Assembly: GCF_029541745.1 (NCBI RefSeq)
Contig: NZ_CP089746.1
Location: forward strand, 2,480,001 to 2,544,000
Source: Streptomyces sp. LX-29
GTDB lineage: Bacteria > Actinomycetota > Actinomycetes > Streptomycetales > Streptomycetaceae
Length of the DNA stretch: 64,000 nucleotides
Reading direction: 5' to 3'
The position numbers and the translations under genes were made by a program. The notes under the pieces are model-generated. The model did no database searches and was not told the DNA's origin. It was given only the letters and a program-made list of their open reading frames with translations. Shown piece after piece: positions 63,431 to 64,000 of this stretch (position 1 is its first letter; each line of letters opens with the position of its first letter).

Positions 63431-64000
63431 GTGAGCACCGCATCATCGCGGGGAGTGCGTACCCCGGCCATCCCGCAGCAGCCCGCCCGGCCGCAACCCG
63501 CGGACCAGGAGGAGGCCGCAGGCGACCGACCAGAGCGGGCGGACCACATGGACCAGCACCAGCACGAGACGTGGCAGCAGCAGGACCCGCACGACCGTAG
63601 CGGCGCGCGGGCCCTCTTCGTCGAGCTGCGCAAACTCCCGGAGGGCTCCGCGGAGCGCGCCGAGCTGCGCAACCACCTGGTGCGGATGCACCTGCCGCTG
63701 GTGGAGCACCTGGCCCGCCGCTTCCGCAACCGCGGGGAGCCGCTGGACGACCTCACCCAGGTCGCCACGATCGGTCTGATCAAGTCGGTGGACCGGTTCG
63801 ACCCGGACCGCGGCGTGGAGTTCTCCACATACGCGACCCCCACCGTGGTCGGCGAGATCAAGCGCCACTTCCGCGACAAGGGCTGGGCCGTGCGGGTGCC
63901 GCGCCGGCTCCAGGAGCTGCGGCTGTCGCTCACCACCGCCACCGCCGAGCTGTCCCAGCGGCACGGCCGCGCTCCCACCGTGCACGAGCTCGCCGAGCAC
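63431..64000 (+). CDS. SigB/SigF-family RNA polymerase sigma factor (5' part, truncated by window)
   Basis: The first 190 codons are seen. After a Gln/His-rich N-terminal extension (about 1-58), region 2 is plain: FVELRKLPEGSAERAELRNHLV, VEHLARRFRNRGEPLDDLTQVATIGLIKSVDRFDP and GVEFSTYATPTVVGEIKRHFRDKGW, then region 3 starts (RVPRRLQELRLS). This is a stress/sporulation sigma of the SigB type, likely the SigH orthologue. A Met at about residue 44 offers an internal start, consistent with the multiple products known for SigH. GTG follows GGAAAGGGGGG. Confidence 0.9.
   Translation, partial: MSTASSRGVRTPAIPQQPARPQPADQEEAAGDRPERADHMDQHQHETWQQQDPHDRSGARALFVELRKLPEGSAERAELRNHLVRMHLPLVEHLARRFRNRGEPLDDLTQVATIGLIKSVDRFDPDRGVEFSTYATPTVVGEIKRHFRDKGWAVRVPRRLQELRLSLTTATAELSQRHGRAPTVHELAEH

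Overview
The window is a high-GC (about 72-75%) actinobacterial chromosome segment and almost certainly comes from Streptomyces. Indicators are a conservon (cvnABCD), nickel superoxide dismutase with its maturation protease, a 2-oxoglutarate dehydrogenase with a fused E2-like domain, a SARP regulator, BldG/RsbW/SigB-type regulators, frequent GTG starts and GGAGG ribosome binding sites. From memory, the order SEDS/PBP - conservon - lon - two-component system - sucA - malic enzyme - glutamate-type ABC transporter - sodN - anti-sigma/sigma resembles the conserved core of S. coelicolor around lon, sucA, sodN and sigH. No tRNA, rRNA, insertion sequence, prophage or CRISPR array was seen.

Layout. 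0-9.5 kb: a SEDS/transpeptidase pair, an acetyltransferase, a polysaccharide deacetylase, two divergent diiron proteins with a TetR regulator, and a NlpC/P60 hydrolase. 9.5-15.3 kb: conservon cvnA-D followed by a styrene-monooxygenase-like flavoprotein. 15.7-24.3 kb: PP2C-like protein, MarR, GH25 lysozyme, Uma2 protein, Lon with an HspR (HAIR) operator, GlxA-type regulator, imine-reductase-like dehydrogenase and a DinB-like protein. 24.3-33 kb: rhomboid-like protein, spermidine-synthase-like protein, a two-component system, and the large 2-oxoglutarate dehydrogenase gene.

33-40 kb is an accessory island: TetR and SARP regulators, a nitroreductase, and a tight operon encoding an A-T-TE quinone-synthetase-like enzyme, a nucleotide-sugar-epimerase-like reductase and a SnoaL-like protein. 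Upstream of the operon lie seven heptamers repeating every 11 bp, the pattern bound by SARP activators. This is the best candidate for a little-described system: a small SARP-controlled aryl-quinone, terphenyl or furanone pathway set in core genome.

40-64 kb: a DUF4097 protein and long PadR regulator with palindromic operators, SCO6745-like protein, quinone-reductase-like dehydrogenase, malic enzyme, a polar amino-acid ABC transporter, methyltransferase/CGNR divergent pair, sodX-sodN, a PNPOx-fold protein, two STAS antagonists, acid phosphatase, FabH-like synthase, VOC and AraC proteins, glutaminase, amidase, a PLP-dependent desulfhydrase-like enzyme, a Na+/H+ antiporter, a UBP zinc finger, and an RsbW-like anti-sigma factor followed by a SigB-family sigma gene cut by the window end. 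Many genes appear leaderless: a TANNNT -10 element lies 6-7 nt before the start codon.
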